64,000 nucleotides of DNA from Streptomyces sp. NBC_00557 (GCF_036345995.1 NZ_CP107797.1:248001-312000), one strand, 5' to 3'. Shown: positions 1 to 8,989, numbered from the stretch's first letter. The notes: a model not told the origin generated them from the letters alone. Numbers and translations are program-made.

Positions 1-4
1 CTGC

Positions 5-199
5 TCACGTGGCGACTTCCCCCGGCCCGGCCTCCAGGTCGCGCTGTCCTGCGGCGATGAACTGGCGCCGCCAGTTGCCGATGGACTGTTCTGTGACATC
101 GGCTTCCCCGGCTGCCTGCGACACCGTGGTCTGTCCAGACAGTACGGCGAGAAGCAGTTGAACCTTCTCGTCTGGCGGCATGGCCGGTGGACGAGGCAT
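5..199 (-). pseudogene. IS3-type transposase HTH (OrfA-like) fragment
   Basis: A 64-residue product beginning MPRPPAMPPDEKVQLLLAV, the opening typical of the small OrfA helix-turn-helix subunit of IS3-family elements; the segment SQAAGEADVTEQSIGNWRRQ is the recognition helix region. It would bind the ends of the element. I start at the internal ATG because the upstream codons in frame do not resemble the family. It stops early, lacks the usual leucine-zipper tail, and no OrfB (DDE integrase) is visible in the window, so it is probably a remnant. Confidence 0.55.
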
Positions 200-510
200 G
201 TGCCTACTCCACCTCAGTAGCTCTTGCAACCGGGGCGCTGATGCGGCCGGTGCAGCCGTGTGTCGAGCAGGCTCGGACGGGAGTACAGCAGCGTCGCTGC
301 GGTCCCCATGCGTAGCCCTCGTGTGCTCTCGACCGGCCAACCGACCTGGTCTGCATCAGCAGCTGCTCTCAACGATCAGACCACATTCGCACGCTAGTTG
401 CGCACCCCATGAGTTCTACAGAGTGCAAGTATTGCCACCGACCATGTAGTTGCCTACTTGGAAAGTAGATGCCACTCTGGCAGCAACGCTTCTGCTGGAG
501 GATGAACGTG

Positions 511-939
511 ATGAACACGTACGACGACGCCCGTGCGGCGCTGGACGCGGCCGCTGCCGCACGAAGTGCCGCCCGCTCGCGTCCTGTCGCGGCATGGCAC
601 CCGCCCTTCGTCGGACTCGGCTTCGCCATAGGGCTGTCCGCGCTTGGCCTGGCCGATGACCTGCACCCCTGGCAGTGGGTGATCCGCGCGGTCGCTCTCC
701 TCCTGGTCGCCGCGGCCGTCGCCGTGCCTTTTGCGGCCGCGCGCCGAAGCGGCGTCATGGCCTGGTCGGCAGGTGCGGGCAAGGCCGACCGCTGGAAGAA
801 CGGCGCTTCCATGTCACTTGTCGTGGTTGTCGCGCTGCTCGTCGACGCGGCAGCCGGCGGTCCCTGGTTCTTCGTCGTGCTGGGCTGTGGCCTCGGCGCG
901 TCCGCCTGGATCCGCCTGGCCGGCGCACGCAAGGCGTGA
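511..939 (+). CDS. Small membrane protein paired with a winged-helix regulator
   Basis: About 142 residues. The start at 511 (MNTYDDARAALDAAAAARS) has a GGAGG nine bases upstream; an ATG at 502 is too close to that site. An N-terminal Ala-rich soluble stretch is followed by hydrophobic segments near residues 33-48, 54-74 and 102-131, so three to four membrane helices. The next gene begins six bases after the stop, and the pair (small integral membrane protein plus one-domain winged-helix regulator) is a recurring actinobacterial arrangement. The biochemical role is unknown. Confidence 0.8.
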   Translation: MNTYDDARAALDAAAAARSAARSRPVAAWHPPFVGLGFAIGLSALGLADDLHPWQWVIRAVALLLVAAAVAVPFAAARRSGVMAWSAGAGKADRWKNGASMSLVVVVALLVDAAAGGPWFFVVLGCGLGASAWIRLAGARKA

Positions 940-945
940 GGACCG

Positions 946-1278
946 ATGTCAGGGAAGCTGCATGAGCAGATCCACCACCCCACGCGCCTGGCCATCGTCG
1001 CCTTCCTCTCCGGCTGCATAGAGGCCGAGTTCAAGGCGGTCCAGGAGTGCTGCGGTGCGTCAGCGGCTACGCTGTCAAAGCTGGTCACAGCGCTGGAAAG
1101 TGCCGGGTACGTGCGGGTGCGCAAGGGATACCTCGGCAGGCGACCACGTACGTGGCTCTCTTTGACGCCCGACGGCAGGAAGGCTCTGGAAGAGCACCTT
1201 GCCGCGTTGAACGCGCTGGTGAACACAAGTGTCGAACAGGGCCGGCGGCACGGCACGGCCGCCACGCCCGACACCTGA
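946..1278 (+). CDS. Winged-helix transcriptional regulator (HTH_34/MarR-like)
   Basis: A 110-residue single-domain DNA-binding protein. It opens with LHEQIHHPTRLAIVAFLSGC, the H-P-xR-L-xI-L signature of ArsR/PadR-like winged helices. Next come CCGASAATLSKLVTALESAG as the recognition helix and VRKGYLGRRPRTWLSLT as the wing, with an amphipathic C-terminal helix. It lies six bases after the membrane protein gene and is surely cotranscribed with it. I infer it controls its own small operon. A strong hairpin follows the stop codon. Confidence 0.85.
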   Translation: MSGKLHEQIHHPTRLAIVAFLSGCIEAEFKAVQECCGASAATLSKLVTALESAGYVRVRKGYLGRRPRTWLSLTPDGRKALEEHLAALNALVNTSVEQGRRHGTAATPDT

Positions 1279-1283
1279 AAACG

Positions 1284-1323
1284 CCGGTAGGTGCCCCGTC
1301 CTGTACACGGGGGCACCTACCGG
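1284..1323 (+). terminator. Hairpin terminator after the regulator
   Basis: Fourteen-base complementary arms (CCGGTAGGTGCCCC and GGGGCACCTACCGG) around a short loop begin six bases after the regulator stop. There is no U-tract, which is normal for Streptomyces terminators. Confidence 0.75.
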
Positions 1324-1381
1324 TTCGCCCGGCTCGCAGGCGGGGGCGTCACACAGGGGATATGTGACAGGCTTCGTTCCG

Positions 1382-1738
1382 TCACTTCGCGATGCCCGGA
1401 CGCCCGGCGCGGAGTCCGTTGATGGACGGCGCCGTGGTGTGTGCGGGCGAGGCGGCGGTCACGCGGTCCGCGTGCTTGCCGTCGTACAGCGCCGCATCGG
1501 CGGCCCGTTGCCGCACTGCCAGGTCGCGGGAGCCGACCGTGCGCGGAGTCGCCGCGCCGACCGAGACGGCGACGTCGACGGTGCGGCCGTCGTCCAGGAC
1601 GACCGGGGCGGGGAGCATGCGGAAGGAAGGACGGCTGGGGGAGCGAGCCCTCATCCTTCCACTCCGGCGGACCACCTGACGGAGCTGCCCGACAGTCCCT
1701 CCTGGGGCGTCCCAGGGATCGTCCCTCATGCACGCCAT
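1382..1738 (-). pseudogene. C-terminal fragment of a GGDEF (diguanylate cyclase-like) domain
   Basis: The reading frame carries the tail of a GGDEF fold: PVVLDDGRTVDVAVSVGAA followed by RAADAALYDGKHADRV. These correspond to the conserved SxGxA strand and the ADxALYxAK helix. The GG(D/E)EF catalytic motif and the N-terminal half are absent, and the upstream sequence does not look like the family, so this is a truncated relic and not a working cyclase. Confidence 0.55.
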
Positions 1739-1827
1739 GTCAATGAGGGACGATCCGCAGGCCGTACGGTCTGCCGGCAGGGCCGTGTCCCCGGTGGGTG
1801 CGGTGACCGGTTGGGCCCCATCTCACC

Positions 1828-2100
1828 GTGGACCTGGTCGTCGCCCCGGACCTGAGCAGCTGGCAGTGGAAGGACGAAGACGAGTACGCGCACGTGCGGC
1901 GGCTCGGCATCGTCACCGACACCGAGCACCAGGCCGTGGACGCCGCCCGCGACGAAGTCCTCGCGATGCTCGCCGAACGCTTGGGGCCCTTCGCCGACGC
2001 CGCGGCGTGGTCGGCCTGGCGATGGAAACCTGCCTGGCCCGCCCCGCGACTGCGGCAGCTCGAGGCGGCCGTGCGCAGCGCTGCACCGGCAGGCGGCTGA
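1828..2100 (+). pseudogene. DUF402-like protein, C-terminal fragment
   Basis: The 90-residue product opens with DLVVAPDLSSWQWKDEDEY, the diagnostic core of DUF402 (FomD-like nucleoside-diphosphate-binding barrel) proteins. A helical tail, HQAVDAARDEVLAMLAERLG, follows. Intact relatives are roughly twice as long and carry the N-terminal barrel strands, which are missing here. The opening ATG is probably fortuitous. Likely inactive. Confidence 0.6.
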
Positions 2101-2277
2101 AGTCGGGGATTCAGACGGCAAGGACCTCCCGCAACTCGCGCACAGCACGCTCGTGGTGGTGCTGGGCGGGGATCGCCTCGTACAGGTCCTGGGCGCGGCG
2201 GCGGATCAGGCCGGTGCGGTAGCCGTCCGGGAGCTGAATGGGCAGTGATGTCCGGTTCCGACTGCTGGGAGGCGTGA

Positions 2278-3290
2278 GTGGCCGAGCCTGTGCGGGTGCG
2301 CAGACTGACCGACCAAGAAGGGCAGAAGCTGCAGCAGATCGTGCGCCGGCGCAGTACCAACTCGGTGCGCTATCGCCGGGCGATGATGCTGCTGGCCTCC
2401 GCTGGCGGAAACCGCGTCCCGGTGATCGCCCAGCTCTCCAGGCCGACGAGGACACCGTCAGGGATGTGATCCACCGGTTCAATCAGATCGGCCTGGCCTG
2501 TCTGAACCCTCAGTGGGCGGGAGGCCGTCCCCCGCCTGCTCACTCCTGACGACGAGGATTTCGTCGTCCAGACGGCCATCACCTGCCCCACCAAGCTCGG
2601 CCAGCCCTTCACCCGCTGGTCCATACGGAAACTCGCCGCCTTCCTGCGCCGTGTCCACGGACGCGTCATCCGTATCAGTCGTGAGGCTTTACGGTGTTTG
2701 CTCCTGCGCCGCGGTATCACTTTCCATCGCACCAAGACATGGAAGGAGTCCCCCCGACCCGAACCGCGATGCGAAGCTCGACCGGATCGAAGAGGTGCTG
2801 GAACGCTTCCCGGACCGGGTCTTCGCTTTCGACGACTGCGGGCCCCTGGGAATCCGCCCCACCGCGGGCACCTGCTGGGCGAGACAGGGCAGGCTCAACC
2901 GCCTGCCGGCGACCTACCATCGCACCCACGGCATCACCTACTTCCCTGGCTGCTACTCGGTCGGCGACGACCGGTTGTGGGGCGTCAACCGCCGGCGCAA
3001 AGGCTCCGCCAACAGCCTGGCCGCGCTGAAGTCGATCCGCGCCGCCCGACCCGACGGCGCCCCCATCTACAGCATCTTGGACAACCTTTCCGCCCACACC
3101 GGTGCGGTCATCCGCCGCTGGACCAAGAAGAACAAGGTCGAGCTGTGCTTCACGCCGACCTACGCCTCCTGGGCAAACCGATCGAGGCGCACTTCGGCCC
3201 GCTGCGGCAGTTCACCCTGGCCAAGTCCCCACCGCCGCAGCCACCCCGCGCAGACCCAGGCCCTGCACCGCTACCTGCCCTGTGGCCTGA
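2278..3290 (+). pseudogene. IS630-family transposase, frameshifted
   Basis: Pieces of one transposase are spread over different frames. MAEPVRVRRLTDQEGQKLQQ is the N-terminal HTH (from 2278). LAAFLRRVHGRVIRISREAL lies near 2630-2690. The DDE core, from KLDRIEEVLERFPDRVFAFD through YSILDNLSAHTGAVIRRWTK to FTPTYASWAN, lies near 2770-3180, and the C-terminal tail is again out of frame. The second Asp in LDNLSAHTG is intact, but at least three frameshifts prevent a full-length product. A TTA codon is also present. No inverted-repeat ends were identified. Confidence 0.8.
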
Positions 3291-3304
3291 CCGTCGTCAC
3301 AGGA

Positions 3305-3850
3305 TCAGATGTCGCCCTGGACCAGGGCGTGCAGATGCTGGTCGTGCCATCCGTCTTCGTGCAGCAGCGCGCTGCGCATCGTGCCTTCGACGGAGAAGCC
3401 CGCCTTCGTTGCTACTCGGCACGATGCCGGGTTGGCCACCGCGTGGCACAGCCGAAGCCGGTGCAGGCCAAGGTCGTCAAACGCCCACTGGCTGGCGCGT
3501 TTCGTGGCCTCGACCATGACGCCGCGGCCGCGGCCTGCGGGCAGGAGCCAGTACAGGATTTCGGCGCTGCCGCCGGTGAGGTCGATGTCACCCCAGCCGA
3601 TCAGACCCACGGCCTCGCCACCGTCGGGACGGGCGATGGCCCATATCGCACTCTGCTCGTTCTGCCAGCGCTCATGCATGCGCTCGATACGCTTGCGTGC
3701 TTCCGCAGGCGAGGCCACGACCAGTAGGTTCCACTGGCGAATCGCCGGATCATGGCCGGCGGTTACCAAGGTGTCGGCGTCGCTGACGCGCCAGGGGCGC
3801 AGCTCCAGGCCGCTGGGGAGGGCGAGGACGGGTTGTTCCTGCTTGGCCAT
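3305..3850 (-). CDS. GNAT-family N-acetyltransferase (RimJ/RimL type)
   Basis: A 181-residue acetyltransferase. The fold is recognisable from LPSGLELRPWRVSDADTLVT at the N-terminus, LIGWGDIDLTGGSAEILYWL, the acetyl-CoA loop PAGRGRGVMVEAT (RGxG motif) and the closing strand-helix NPASCRVATKAGFSVEGTMR. RimJ/RimL-type enzymes acetylate protein N-termini or small amines; the substrate cannot be told here. I chose the ATG at 3850 (MAKQEQPVLAL) because residues upstream, which could extend it to 3916, do not match the family. It is the only intact enzyme gene in the left 6 kb and is flanked by IS debris. Confidence 0.8.
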   Translation of the reverse strand: MAKQEQPVLALPSGLELRPWRVSDADTLVTAGHDPAIRQWNLLVVASPAEARKRIERMHERWQNEQSAIWAIARPDGGEAVGLIGWGDIDLTGGSAEILYWLLPAGRGRGVMVEATKRASQWAFDDLGLHRLRLCHAVANPASCRVATKAGFSVEGTMRSALLHEDGWHDQHLHALVQGDI

Positions 3851-4388
3851 GTGGCCTGCAGGAACAACGGGCGGTACAGCTGCGGTGATCATCGCGGCAT
3901 CGTGCCACAGCCCCACTTCGGACAGACCTCGATATCCGGTACCCGACTGCCAACCCGGCGAACGTATGCGGTCACGGCACTAGCGGTGGGAGGACTGGCT
4001 GGAGCGTCTTTCCCTTTGCCTCGTCGAGATCATCTTGTCGGAGTCCCTGCAGACCGATGATGAGCTCTGCGACTTCCTCGCCCCGGATGACGACAGCCTT
4101 GAACTGCTGGAGACGAACTCGGCCCGACTGCCGTTCCCGGTGCATACCCCATCGGTGAGGAGACACGGTGGTTCCTGTGCCAAGACGTCATCTTGCGCGA
4201 TGACGATGGGGCGGCCATCCCGGCCCCGCGGACGGACGATGGAAGACCTCGACCGCGTTCGTGACCTGATCCCGGACGACTGGCTCAACGACTATCGCTG
4301 ACCACCTCCGCAGACCCCTGCTGCCGGGGCGGCCCGCGTTGGAGCCAGCCCGGACACCGCTGTTCGCCTCGGGCTCGGGTGGTGGCGG
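3851..4388. other. Stretch with no supported gene
   Basis: About 540 bases between the acetyltransferase and the IstB remnant. An 88-codon frame on the plus strand (4035-4301) ends in an acidic, helix-like segment, but it has no clear ribosome-binding site and matches no family I know. I treat it as decayed sequence. Confidence 0.4.
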
Positions 4389-4472
4389 GCGGTGCGAGTA
4401 GGTTCCGGTCTCGATGATGTGGCCGAACGTGAGGCGGTCGACGACGGCCGGTGCGGAGACGGAGGTCGGTGA
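4389..4472 (-). pseudogene. IS21 helper ATPase (IstB) C-terminal remnant
   Basis: A short stretch reads VVDRLTFGHIIETGTYSHR, the hallmark C-terminal end of IstB-type transposition helper ATPases. Walker motifs and everything upstream are missing, so only a relic of an IS21-family element remains. Confidence 0.5.
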
Positions 4473-4601
4473 ACGTCGGGCGGCTGTCAGCCTCACCCTT
4501 CAGGAGAGGGGGTGGTACAGGGGCGCGCGACAGGCGTGCGGTGCGTGAGCGAACAACCGGCCGCAAGAACGAAGTGATAACAGGACTTCCGATTGAACGC
4601 T

Positions 4602-4653
4602 GCTTGTTGAACTCTTGAGTATGCGCGAACGGGGAGGAGTTGTGAAGATCGCG
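4602..4653 (+). repeat. Leader-like repeat, copy 1
   Basis: It begins GCTTGTTGAACTCTTGAGT and ends with GGAGGAGT then TGTGAAGATCGC. It shares both blocks with the copy at 4839-4889. The end resembles a Shine-Dalgarno site followed by GTG AAG ATC GC, as in the start of nucleotide-sugar dehydrogenase or other Rossmann-fold genes, but the downstream frame is not protein-like. Confidence 0.5.
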
Positions 4654-4838
4654 CAGCCCAGGCGCCGTGTACCTGGTCGCCGCGGCCTCATGTGCTGGCA
4701 AGCCGGCCCGTGCCGCGTCCATGGGTGCGCGAGTCCGTGCATATATGCGGGAACTCAAGAAGTTCGCCTGCCGAGGGGATAGGACTCAGAGCCGATTCAA
4801 AGGTTTCGGATCGGTAAAGAGCCTTCCTCTTACCTCGC

Positions 4839-4889
4839 GCTTGTTGGACTCTTAAGGTCCACAAATGAGGGGAATTTGTGAAGATCGCT
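4839..4889 (+). repeat. Leader-like repeat, copy 2
   Basis: It begins GCTTGTTGGACTCTTAAGG and ends with GAGGGGAA then TTTGTGAAGATCGCT. It is diverged from copy 1 in the middle. The frame opened by its GTG closes after 19 codons. Confidence 0.5.
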
Positions 4890-5130
4890 GCGCTTGTGGG
4901 GGGCACGTTCGGGCAGGGGGCCCGAACCGGTCTTTGAGTCATCGGTGACGCCAACCGGACCGCTGGACCGACCCGACGGGGGGCCGGACCCGGCTGCGTC
5001 CTCGCACCGAACACTGCACATGGCTGCGTCTTTGCGCTGGGCTGATTCAGGAACAGCCCGCGCCACGGCAGCAGTGTGCCGTTCACCGGCCTGCCCGCTC
5101 GCGGGCAGGTCCGACACGAGGGAATTCACC

Positions 5131-5690
5131 ATGCACATCTGTGTGCTCGGGCAGGGCTATGTCGGCCTGCCCCTGGCATTACGAGCTGCAGAAGCCGGTC
5201 ATACCGTGACCGGCTTCGAACCCGACCGCGGCCGCTGTGAGCAACTGGCCGCAGGGTCCTCCTACATCGAGGACATAGGCTCCGACCGGCTGCAGAAGGC
5301 ACTGCACTCGGGCCAGTACCTTCCGACCGGCGACCCCGCGGAGCTGAAAGGGTTCGACTTCGCGGTCATCACGGTGCCTACGCCGCTGACCGACCGAACT
5401 CCCGATCTGTCGTGCGTGCGTGAGGCCGGCCGCCTCCTGGCGCAGCACGTGCAGCCTGGCGCCACGGTGGTGCTGGAATCCACGACCCATCCCGGTACCA
5501 CCCGAGAGGTCCTCATCCCGCTGCTGGAGGAAGGCTCCGGCCTGGTCGCGGGTGTCCACTTCCACGTGGGCTTCAGCCCTGAGCGCATCGACCCGGGCAA
5601 TGCGCAGTGGCGGCTGGAGAACACCCCGAAAATCGTCGCCGGGCTCACGGAAGGCTGCCTGGAGCAGGTCAAGGCCTTGCCGGCGCGGTC
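5131..5690 (+). pseudogene. Nucleotide-sugar dehydrogenase, truncated
   Basis: The start MHICVLGQGYVGLPLALRAA contains the GxGxxG NAD-binding loop of the UDP-glucose/UDP-ManNAc dehydrogenase family, which oxidises a sugar C6 to the acid. FAVITVPTPLTD, VVLESTTHPGTTREVLIPLL and FSPERIDPGN all match the N-terminal and early central domain. Similarity stops near residue 186 of an expected 420-440, before the catalytic Cys, so it cannot work. A GAGGGA site precedes the ATG, and codon 17 (5179-5181) is the rare bldA-type TTA. Sequence after 5690 is unrelated and runs into an IS remnant, which suggests the truncation came from rearrangement. Confidence 0.8.
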
Positions 5691-5903
5691 GGTCTGGCCG
5701 CAGCCAGCCTCCCCACTGCCGTCACCGGCGCGGTCGTGGCCATCGGCATACCCGCGGCTCTCACCCCGTGGCGAGGAACCGGCCACCACCGAGCCATGTC
5801 CGCCTGCACCCAGGCCGAGGAGGGTAAAACGCTCATCAACCACTGAAGGGTGTTGCACAAGGCTGCGCTCGGGCAGGTCAGGGCGGCGAACGAGGCCGTC
5901 TGC

Positions 5904-6415
5904 TCATGAGGCGAGGGCGAGGTTGTGCATGTGGGCGACGGCCTGGACCGCATGATGGAGGCCGTCGCCGCGCTGCCGGCAGTCGCGGAGGATCTTGTAG
6001 TTCTTCATCCGGCCGATGACATGTTCCACGCGGGCACGGACCCTGCGGTGCTCGGCGTTGTCGTCCTCCTCGCCCTTCAGCAGGGGTCGCCCGGGGGCGT
6101 TTGCGGTGCGGCACCGCCATCCCGCAGTTGAGATAGGCACCGTCACCGAGCACGGTCACGCCTGTCAGTGCTCGCTGAGCCCTCGGGCCCAGGCTGCCGC
6201 ATGGTCAGGTTCGTGCGGTAGTACACCGCGACCATCAGGACCCGCTCGGCCAACGGCAACGACCACGGCCGTCCCCGCAGCGTGCCGTTGCCGCCCCGCT
6301 CCCGCACCACCCTCAACAGACCGGAAAACTGCGTCACCCGCAGCCCCGTGAACGTCTCCATCCACACCCGTTGCTTCCAGATCTGGCCCCGTGCGCCACG
6401 GGTGACGGGCGTCAT
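5904..6415 (-). pseudogene. IS5-type transposase with internal deletion and frameshift
   Basis: The N-terminal part (FTGLRVTQFSGLLRVVRERG, LAERVLMVAVYYRTNLTMRQ) is followed directly by the C-terminal part (VTVLGDGAYLNCG, then in another frame RARVEHVIGRMKNYKILRDC and HAVQAVAHMHNLALAS). This order is typical of streptomycete IS5-like DDE transposases of about 260 residues. Roughly 80 residues that include the first catalytic Asp are missing and the halves are out of frame. It sits at the junction with the truncated dehydrogenase. Confidence 0.75.
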
Positions 6416-6516
6416 GGTCCACGGCCCGGTGCCGAGCGCGCGTAGGTCTCGGCTATGAGATCGGCTGTGAAGTCCATTCGGGGTACCTCTCGGATGTCCC
6501 GGCCCTGTGAGGGCGG

Positions 6517-7725
6517 TCAGGCCGGTCCCTTCGTCGTGGCCATGCGGCGGCGGATCGTTTCGACGGCGGATGCGTGGAGTCGCAGGGCGCGGGCGACGGA
6601 CTCCAGTTCGTCGTCCGGGATCCGGCTGGTGGGGGTGGCGGACTCGGCGAGGGGGAGGCCGGCAGGCGTTGTTGCGCGGGCCGACTGGAGGGTGTCGATC
6701 GCCGTGAGGACGTCGGCCGCGCCCGCGATGTCGCGCGCGTCCGCCTCGCGGTGACCGGCCGCCAAGGCCGCGCTCCTGGCCTGCTCACGGCGGATGGTGC
6801 TCAGGTGCGGCGCGAGTCGGAGCAGACCGTCGTTGATGACGGCCTTGCGCAGCTCCAGCTGGAGGGCCGTACCGCTGACCCGGCCCGTCACCGGGGCCGG
6901 CGAGGCGCTGATCGTCTGCATGAGCCGCCACAGGGGTTCCAGGCGGCGGTGGGTGCGCCACATGGTCCACCGGTCCTCGGCGAGAGGACCGACCTGTCCG
7001 ATGATGAAGCCCACCGCGATCAGGAACGCCTCGGCCATGGAGAACGGCGGCGCGACGTAGGTGGAGAGCCAGTCCCAGTTCCTGCCCGTCCAGCGCGCGC
7101 CGACGGCGCAGATCTTGAAGACGTCGTAGACGAACCCGAGGCCGTAGGCGAGCTGAAGGCACACCACGGCGCGGCGCAGCCACGCCCGGTCGATCTCCTT
7201 GAACCAGGCGCCCAGGATCCCGGCGGTGACGACGGTCGACACCGTGTGCGCGGCGAGGTACAGCACGATGTGCTCGCGCATCCAGGGCGTGTTGGCGTAG
7301 TAGGTGTCCAGATCACGTAGCCGTTCGACGCGGTGGTCGCCGAGGAGGAAGGTCACCCACAGGCCGACGATGATGGTGGTGTAGATGATCCCCACGAGGC
7401 GGGTCTGGCGGCGCCGGGCCGCGGAGGGCGGCTTGCGCCACAGGATGACCAGCCACAGGCAGGCGCCGCAGTAGGCGGTGATCAGCGAGTACGCCCACGG
7501 CGCGGCGAAGTTGGGGATGCCGGTGATGTCGTTGATGCGGTGCAGCTGGCGGGGCGGGAGCGAGGCGAAGGTGACCACGCCGAGCCCGAGCAGCAGGGCC
7601 GTGGCCCGCAGGATCGGGTCCTGCCACGCTCGTCTCAGCAGAGGCAGTTTGATCGCGAAGGCGATCGTGCCCAGCACAGCTGGAATGGCGTAGGAGGCGA
7701 TGTGGCCCGCGAAGTCCCAGCGCAT
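6517..7725 (-). CDS. MAB_1171c-type integral membrane protein
   Basis: About 402 residues starting MRWDFAGHIASYAIPAVLGT. The N-terminal half has about seven hydrophobic helices. The C-terminal half is a soluble helical region with a conserved-looking RRLEPLWRLMQT segment. This matches the actinobacterial MAB_1171c family of putative membrane proteins, usually encoded beside an ImmA/IrrE-like protease and an XRE regulator, exactly as here. Its ATG overlaps the protease stop (ATGA at 7722-7725). The family function is not established; coupling to the protease suggests a regulated membrane process. It is the last gene of the operon. Confidence 0.85.
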   Translation of the reverse strand: MRWDFAGHIASYAIPAVLGTIAFAIKLPLLRRAWQDPILRATALLLGLGVVTFASLPPRQLHRINDITGIPNFAAPWAYSLITAYCGACLWLVILWRKPPSAARRRQTRLVGIIYTTIIVGLWVTFLLGDHRVERLRDLDTYYANTPWMREHIVLYLAAHTVSTVVTAGILGAWFKEIDRAWLRRAVVCLQLAYGLGFVYDVFKICAVGARWTGRNWDWLSTYVAPPFSMAEAFLIAVGFIIGQVGPLAEDRWTMWRTHRRLEPLWRLMQTISASPAPVTGRVSGTALQLELRKAVINDGLLRLAPHLSTIRREQARSAALAAGHREADARDIAGAADVLTAIDTLQSARATTPAGLPLAESATPTSRIPDDELESVARALRLHASAVETIRRRMATTKGPA

Positions 7726-8315
7726 CACAGTCCGCCGAGGTGGGTGAGCGAGGACGACAGGCGCTCCGTCAGGGTGTCCTGGGTCGGTCGGCCGGGCGTC
7801 GCCTGCGGACCGATGACCTTGTGGAACGCGGCCGCCAGACGCAGGCCGCACTCCTCGGCCTCCCACTCGGCGACGGGGTCCGTCGCGGCGGGCGACCGGG
7901 TGGCCATGGCGATGACGCGGTCCCAGGGGACGTCGGCGTCGGGCCGGGACAGCAGGCTGCGCACGGCGGTCGGCAGCCCGCCGGGATAGTGCACGTCCAG
8001 CGTCCGGTAGTAGCAGTGGCCGAACTCGTGCCCGGCGATCACGAGCTTGTGGTGACCGGGTACCCCGTCCTCCACCACGACGACGTACTCGTCCGCCTTG
8101 GCGAAGGTCACCCCGGAGAGCTCCAGACCCGGCGGGAAGCGCACGAACTTCAGCCGGACCGGCCGGTCCAGACGGGGGCTCAGCGTCTCGCACACGGCAC
8201 GCAGGAACGCCTCCGGCTCGGTCGGCGCCGTCAGCCGGCGAGCGGTGTCGCGGACCAGCCGGGGCAGGAACCGCTTCGGGGGCAGGGGTCGCTGCTGCGG
8301 TCTGCTCGCTCTCAT
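7725..8315 (-). CDS. ImmA/IrrE-like metallopeptidase
   Basis: About 196 residues with the zinc-protease motif HEFGHC in AGHEFGHCYYRT (around residues 95-101). A downstream acidic cluster, VAEWEAEECGLRLAAAFHKV, supplies the likely third metal ligand. ImmA/IrrE enzymes typically cleave an XRE-type repressor, and here the gene follows an XRE gene with a four-base overlap (8312-8315). The N-terminus is basic and Pro-rich. I infer it inactivates or processes the partner regulator and so switches on the operon. No signal peptide is seen, so it acts in the cytoplasm. Confidence 0.85.
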   Translation of the reverse strand: MRASRPQQRPLPPKRFLPRLVRDTARRLTAPTEPEAFLRAVCETLSPRLDRPVRLKFVRFPPGLELSGVTFAKADEYVVVVEDGVPGHHKLVIAGHEFGHCYYRTLDVHYPGGLPTAVRSLLSRPDADVPWDRVIAMATRSPAATDPVAEWEAEECGLRLAAAFHKVIGPQATPGRPTQDTLTERLSSSLTHLGGL

Positions 8316-8989
8316 TCGTCGTCCTTGAGCGCGAGGATCAGCAGGGCCGCCAGCTGGCTGGGTGAGGGCCGCCGCCCTCCACGGAACGCGACCGCATCGG
8401 GATCGACCCCGAACTGACGCATCAGTGCCCGGAGTTGCTCCTGCTCGTCGAGGTCCCTGAACCGCTGAAGCACCTCCTCCAGCGTCTCCTGCGTGTCCGC
8501 CGGCGACGCTGTCTGCGCGTACCCGCCTCCCGGGTCGTCCAGGCGGCGCAGAACGGGCAGCAGGACACGGCTGAGCGCTTCGGCGGCCGGGGCGGTGAAG
8601 AACGACTCCCCTCCCTCGACGCCGAAGAAGTCAACCAGGCCGTGCAGGAACTCGACGCTGGGCACCTTCCTGCCGTCGCAGACCTGTCGCGCCCAGTACT
8701 CGGAGACCCCCAACCGCCGGGAGATCTCACCGGCGAGATCCGACATTCGCCCGCCGTGACGCGTCATGTGGGCGTCCGCGAGGGCCTTGATGCGGCAGCG
8801 CACCCGGTCGCCGACCGTGTCGGCCGGCGGTGTGCCGCCCTGGAGCAGGACGTGGACAGTGGTCTCCGGCAATGCCGTCCTGGCCGCCAGTTCCCGGGGG
8901 TTGAGCACTTCGGATCGCTGGAGACCCCGGTCCTGGATGTGCGCCTCGATACGCCGGAGCGTCTCGGGGAGAGACGGCGCGGATTCCAC
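8312..8989 (-). CDS. XRE-family transcriptional regulator
   Basis: A 225-residue protein with a GTG start, preceded by TTGGAG about ten bases upstream. It has two helix-turn-helix-like segments: LNPRELAARTALPETTVHVL near residues 29-50, and MSDLAGEISRRLGVSEYWAR followed by VCDGRKVPSVEFLHGLVDFF near 82-122. The latter is the Cro/C1-like domain. An Asp/Glu-rich C-terminal region may be the protease-sensitive or partner-binding part. It is first in a three-gene operon with overlapping stops and starts, so I infer autoregulation and cleavage by the neighbouring metallopeptidase. Confidence 0.85.
   Translation of the reverse strand: MESAPSLPETLRRIEAHIQDRGLQRSEVLNPRELAARTALPETTVHVLLQGGTPPADTVGDRVRCRIKALADAHMTRHGGRMSDLAGEISRRLGVSEYWARQVCDGRKVPSVEFLHGLVDFFGVEGGESFFTAPAAEALSRVLLPVLRRLDDPGGGYAQTASPADTQETLEEVLQRFRDLDEQEQLRALMRQFGVDPDAVAFRGGRRPSPSQLAALLILALKDDE

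Larger units (their letters stand above)
4473..5130. other. Gene-poor stretch with duplicated 5'-leader-like sequence
   Basis: No coding sequence is supported. It contains two similar copies (4602-4653 and 4839-4889) of a block resembling a promoter, ribosome-binding site and start codon, each ending in TTGTGAAGATCGC. Neither is followed by a sensible reading frame. Confidence 0.5.

Noticed and set aside
2111..2245. Minus-strand segment PIQLPDGYRTGLIRRRAQDL and following residues
   Set aside because: Looks protein-like (helical, charged) and could be a gene tail, but has no start and no family I can name.
5179..5181. TTA codon as evidence for bldA control of the cluster
   Set aside because: It lies in a pseudogene far from the biosynthetic genes; I did not find a convincing TTA in the main cluster genes by eye.
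5691..5846. Hydrophobic segment after the truncated dehydrogenase ending EEGKTLINH
   Set aside because: May be the tail of an unrelated membrane protein joined by rearrangement, but too short to assign.
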